This document shows positions 6,720 through 8,009 of a DNA stretch of 8,009 bases, in pieces. The translations under genes were made by a program, and so were the position numbers. The stretch is from an uncultured Lachnospiraceae bacterium (GTDB lineage Bacteria > Bacillota > Clostridia > Lachnospirales > Lachnospiraceae), in NCBI GenBank assembly GCA_934338765.1, contig CAKRHL010000090.1:1-8009 (forward strand). Reading direction: 5' to 3'. Each line of letters starts with the position of its first letter. The first letter of the stretch is position 1. The notes under the pieces are model-generated. The model worked only from the letters and a program-made list of their open reading frames with translations. It was not told the DNA's origin and did no database searches.

Positions 6720-6737
6720 TTTTTCATCCTTTCTATT

Positions 6738-7565
6738 TTATTTTCTGCCATACATGATCAACTGTATTGCAGAATCTCCTGACAATCTTGGACTCACTGC
6801 CGCCAGAAATCCCCTATATTCTGAACCATCCTGCAGCTGTAACACCGGGATCCGGTATGCCGGCAGCATCCCATCTCCGCCAATGGATTGAAACGGGATC
6901 AAAAGCGGACGCTGTTCCTTTGTGATCTCCAGCTGATGAGCCAGCGGTTGGGAAATGATCATCACTCTCTCCCCGCTATAGGGACTCACAAGGCAGTTTC
7001 CCGTATCCAGCAAGACTCGTAAGGGATAGCGTTTTCCGTCGCTCATAACGATCACTCCATCCATTGTATTGGCTCGTCTGTCTCCCTGACGCAGATAACC
7101 TTCCGTAAACCAAAACACCGCCAATACACCTGCTGCCCCCGCAAACAGCATCCATATACCTGTAACTGCTTTTGTACCAAACCATTCCCGGCACAAAAGC
7201 AGTGATCCTCCGGTCAAAATGCTGACCTGCACAAAATACAGCATATCCTTTAACAGCTCTGATATCTGTCTTTCCCGAAAACACAGCTGCAGCATTTCAA
7301 GCGCTGACAACACTGCCAGTAAAAGAAATACTCCGGACATCCATTTCCTTCCGGTCATTCTCTCATACAACATTCCATGCCGCCTGAGATATCGCAGCCA
7401 CACCACAAGTATCATGGTCATCTGTCCGCTTTCCAGTACAGATACCCATACCAGACGCCATTTTCCGAGATATTTCCGTCTTACAACAGCTGTCATTTTC
7501 AGCAAAAAAAGGTTCATTATGAAGTTCAAAAGCCAGAAGATGTCCCAATAAAACCGAATCGTCAT
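6738..7565 (-). CDS. spoIIGA: Sporulation sigma-E factor-processing peptidase SpoIIGA
   Basis: Membrane-embedded aspartic protease that removes the pro-sequence of sigma-E after a SpoIIR signal from the forespore. The 275-residue protein has five hydrophobic segments (about 4-24, 37-58, 75-96, 104-125, 133-153). A cytoplasmic pepsin-like half-domain follows (about 160-275) with the active-site motif LLDTGNCL and Asp187 as the expected catalytic residue. Further conserved features are IPFQSIGGDGMLPAYR (223-238) and AVSPRLSGD. The family is usually about 290-310 residues, so this is a short member with every core motif retained. The ATG is the first in frame after a TGA five codons upstream. 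It has AGGA 7 nt before it, and a stronger AAAGGAG further up serves a three-codon frame that overlaps the start. It heads the spoIIGA-sigE unit. Strong sequence drift is normal for this family, but the catalytic motif and the sigE neighbour make the call firm. Confidence 0.95.
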   Translation of the reverse strand: MTIRFYWDIFWLLNFIMNLFLLKMTAVVRRKYLGKWRLVWVSVLESGQMTMILVVWLRYLRRHGMLYERMTGRKWMSGVFLLLAVLSALEMLQLCFRERQISELLKDMLYFVQVSILTGGSLLLCREWFGTKAVTGIWMLFAGAAGVLAVFWFTEGYLRQGDRRANTMDGVIVMSDGKRYPLRVLLDTGNCLVSPYSGERVMIISQPLAHQLEITKEQRPLLIPFQSIGGDGMLPAYRIPVLQLQDGSEYRGFLAAVSPRLSGDSAIQLIMYGRK

Positions 7566-7604
7566 CTGATCATCCTGTCATCTCCTTTCCGTTTCCTAAA
7601 AACA

Positions 7605-7637
7605 ATTATATGCAAAGGTTTACGAAAAAAATGTCAA
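7605..7637 (-). promoter_or_regulatory. spoIIG-type promoter with over-long spacer
   Basis: On the minus strand a perfect -35 TTGACA (7637-7632) and a perfect -10 TATAAT (7610-7605) are separated by 21 bp instead of about 17. No acceptable -35 lies at 16-18 bp from the -10. The Bacillus subtilis spoIIG promoter has the same feature (22-bp spacing) and needs phosphorylated Spo0A to be used by sigma-A polymerase. Transcription would start near 7598, about 30 nt before the spoIIGA ATG. Confidence 0.75.
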
Positions 7638-7648
7638 ACAGAGGCGAA
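7632..7648 (-). promoter_or_regulatory. Two tandem Spo0A-box-like heptamers
   Basis: Read on the plus strand, TGTCAAA (7632-7638) matches the 0A box TGTCGAA at 6 of 7 positions, and AGGCGAA (7642-7648) matches at 5 of 7. They have the same orientation, are 10 bp apart start to start, and have 3 bp between them, which is one helical turn. The first covers the -35 of the spoIIGA promoter. Tandem 0A boxes at this place are how Spo0A activates spoIIG in Bacillus. Spo0A binding is inferred. Confidence 0.6.
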
Positions 7649-7650
7649 AG

Positions 7651-7691
7651 AAAAAAAAGTCGTGTCTGTCATCTCGACAAAACACGACTTT
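7651..7691 (-). terminator. Intrinsic terminator of the right-edge gene
   Basis: On the minus strand a perfect 10-bp stem, AAAGTCGTGT with ACACGACTTT (7682-7691 with 7656-7665), is followed by a run of eight T (7658-7651). The 16-nt loop contains a further 4-bp pairing, TGTC with GACA. It lies 31 nt past the stop codon of the right-edge gene and upstream of the spoIIGA promoter. It therefore insulates the sporulation operon from upstream transcription. The plus strand lacks an equally good T run. Confidence 0.9.
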
Positions 7692-7722
7692 ATCAGCCAA
7701 TTTTATTTTATAATACGATCGA

Positions 7723-8009
7723 TCATTTGACCGCCAGAGAAGTATTCTTCCAGCGAAGACTATTGCTATAGCTCAGCTTCACACCATCCCCGTTCTGAAC
7801 CTCAACCACAAAGGTATTCGGAATCTGATCCGGCTCATATGCCTTCTCCTTATCCACCTTACGATCCGAACGCTCCGGAGCCTCATTTAGCATGAGATGA
7901 TGCTCATCGATCCACCGGGATTCAATCTCTTTACCGTCAAAATAAACCTTACAGTACGGTGTAAAATTATCTCCCCGCACAATATACTCTCCATCCTTCA
8001 GAGATACAT
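7723..8009 (-). CDS. Unrecognised protein, C-terminal end only, IPT/TIG-like domain possible
   Basis: Open frame running in from the right edge to a TGA stop; 95 complete C-terminal codons are visible. A GTG at 7980 could act as a start, but the frame stays open beyond it (VSLKDGEYI precedes VRGDNF). It has no ribosome site, so this is read as the end of a longer protein. The visible part is hydrophilic with alternating beta-type segments. The pattern YIVRGDNFTPYCKVYFDGK, a charged linker near EAPERSDRKVDKEKAYEPD, then FVVEVQNGDGVKLSYSNS, resembles an IPT/TIG immunoglobulin-like fold as found in cell-surface proteins. That resemblance is weak and by eye. No function can be given. A strong terminator 31 nt after the stop separates it from the sporulation genes, so it is probably unrelated to them in regulation. 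Confidence 0.65.
   Translation of the reverse strand, partial: VSLKDGEYIVRGDNFTPYCKVYFDGKEIESRWIDEHHLMLNEAPERSDRKVDKEKAYEPDQIPNTFVVEVQNGDGVKLSYSNSLRWKNTSLAVK

Noticed and set aside
1..8009. A novel defence system, prophage or mobile element
   Set aside because: All genes but the fragment at the right edge belong to known chromosomal families on one strand with consistent style. No integrase, transposase, att-like repeats, CRISPR repeats or composition change were seen.

Overview
The window is chromosomal DNA of an endospore-forming Firmicute, most likely a clostridial species of the Lachnospiraceae type. The reasons are the gene set spoIIGA-sigE-sigG-ylmC-nrdR, a moderate GC content, strong AGGAGG-like ribosome binding sites, and sequences closer to clostridial than to Bacillus forms. 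This assignment is by inspection only. Every gene that can be supported lies on the minus strand, so transcription runs from the right edge to the left edge. All plus-strand reading frames look like antisense shadows.

Layout in transcription order. At the right edge is the C-terminal end of an unrecognised protein, possibly surface-located with an IPT/TIG-like domain, closed by a strong intrinsic terminator. Next is the sporulation cluster. spoIIGA (membrane aspartic protease) and sigE (pro-sigma-E) are separated by only 18 nt, and sigG (forespore sigma-G) follows after about 106 nt containing two palindromes. spoIIGA is preceded by a promoter with a consensus -35 and -10 set an abnormal 21 bp apart, with two tandem Spo0A-box-like heptamers over the -35. 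This is the architecture of the Spo0A-activated spoIIG promoter of Bacillus. ylmC/ymxH (PRC-barrel sporulation protein) follows sigG and has its own sigma-F/G-like promoter. nrdR (zinc-finger/ATP-cone repressor of ribonucleotide reductase genes) has a good vegetative promoter and ends at an intrinsic terminator.

Left of that terminator is a DNA-processing operon: comM/yifB (AAA+ branch-migration helicase), dprA (RecA loader; its ATG overlaps the comM stop by 4 bp), and topA (topoisomerase I; its first 443 codons are present, and the rest lies beyond the left edge). A perfect 10-bp inverted repeat covers the candidate -35 of this operon.

Functionally, Spo0A would start spoIIGA-sigE. SpoIIGA would cleave the pro-sequence from sigma-E in the mother cell, and sigma-G would act later in the forespore and probably switch on ylmC. 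I found no mobile element, CRISPR array, tRNA or rRNA, and no wholly new multi-gene system. The most interesting content is regulatory: the spoIIG-type promoter, the sigE-sigG palindromes, the ylmC promoter and the comM operator-like palindrome. No stretch longer than 300 bases lacks a gene.
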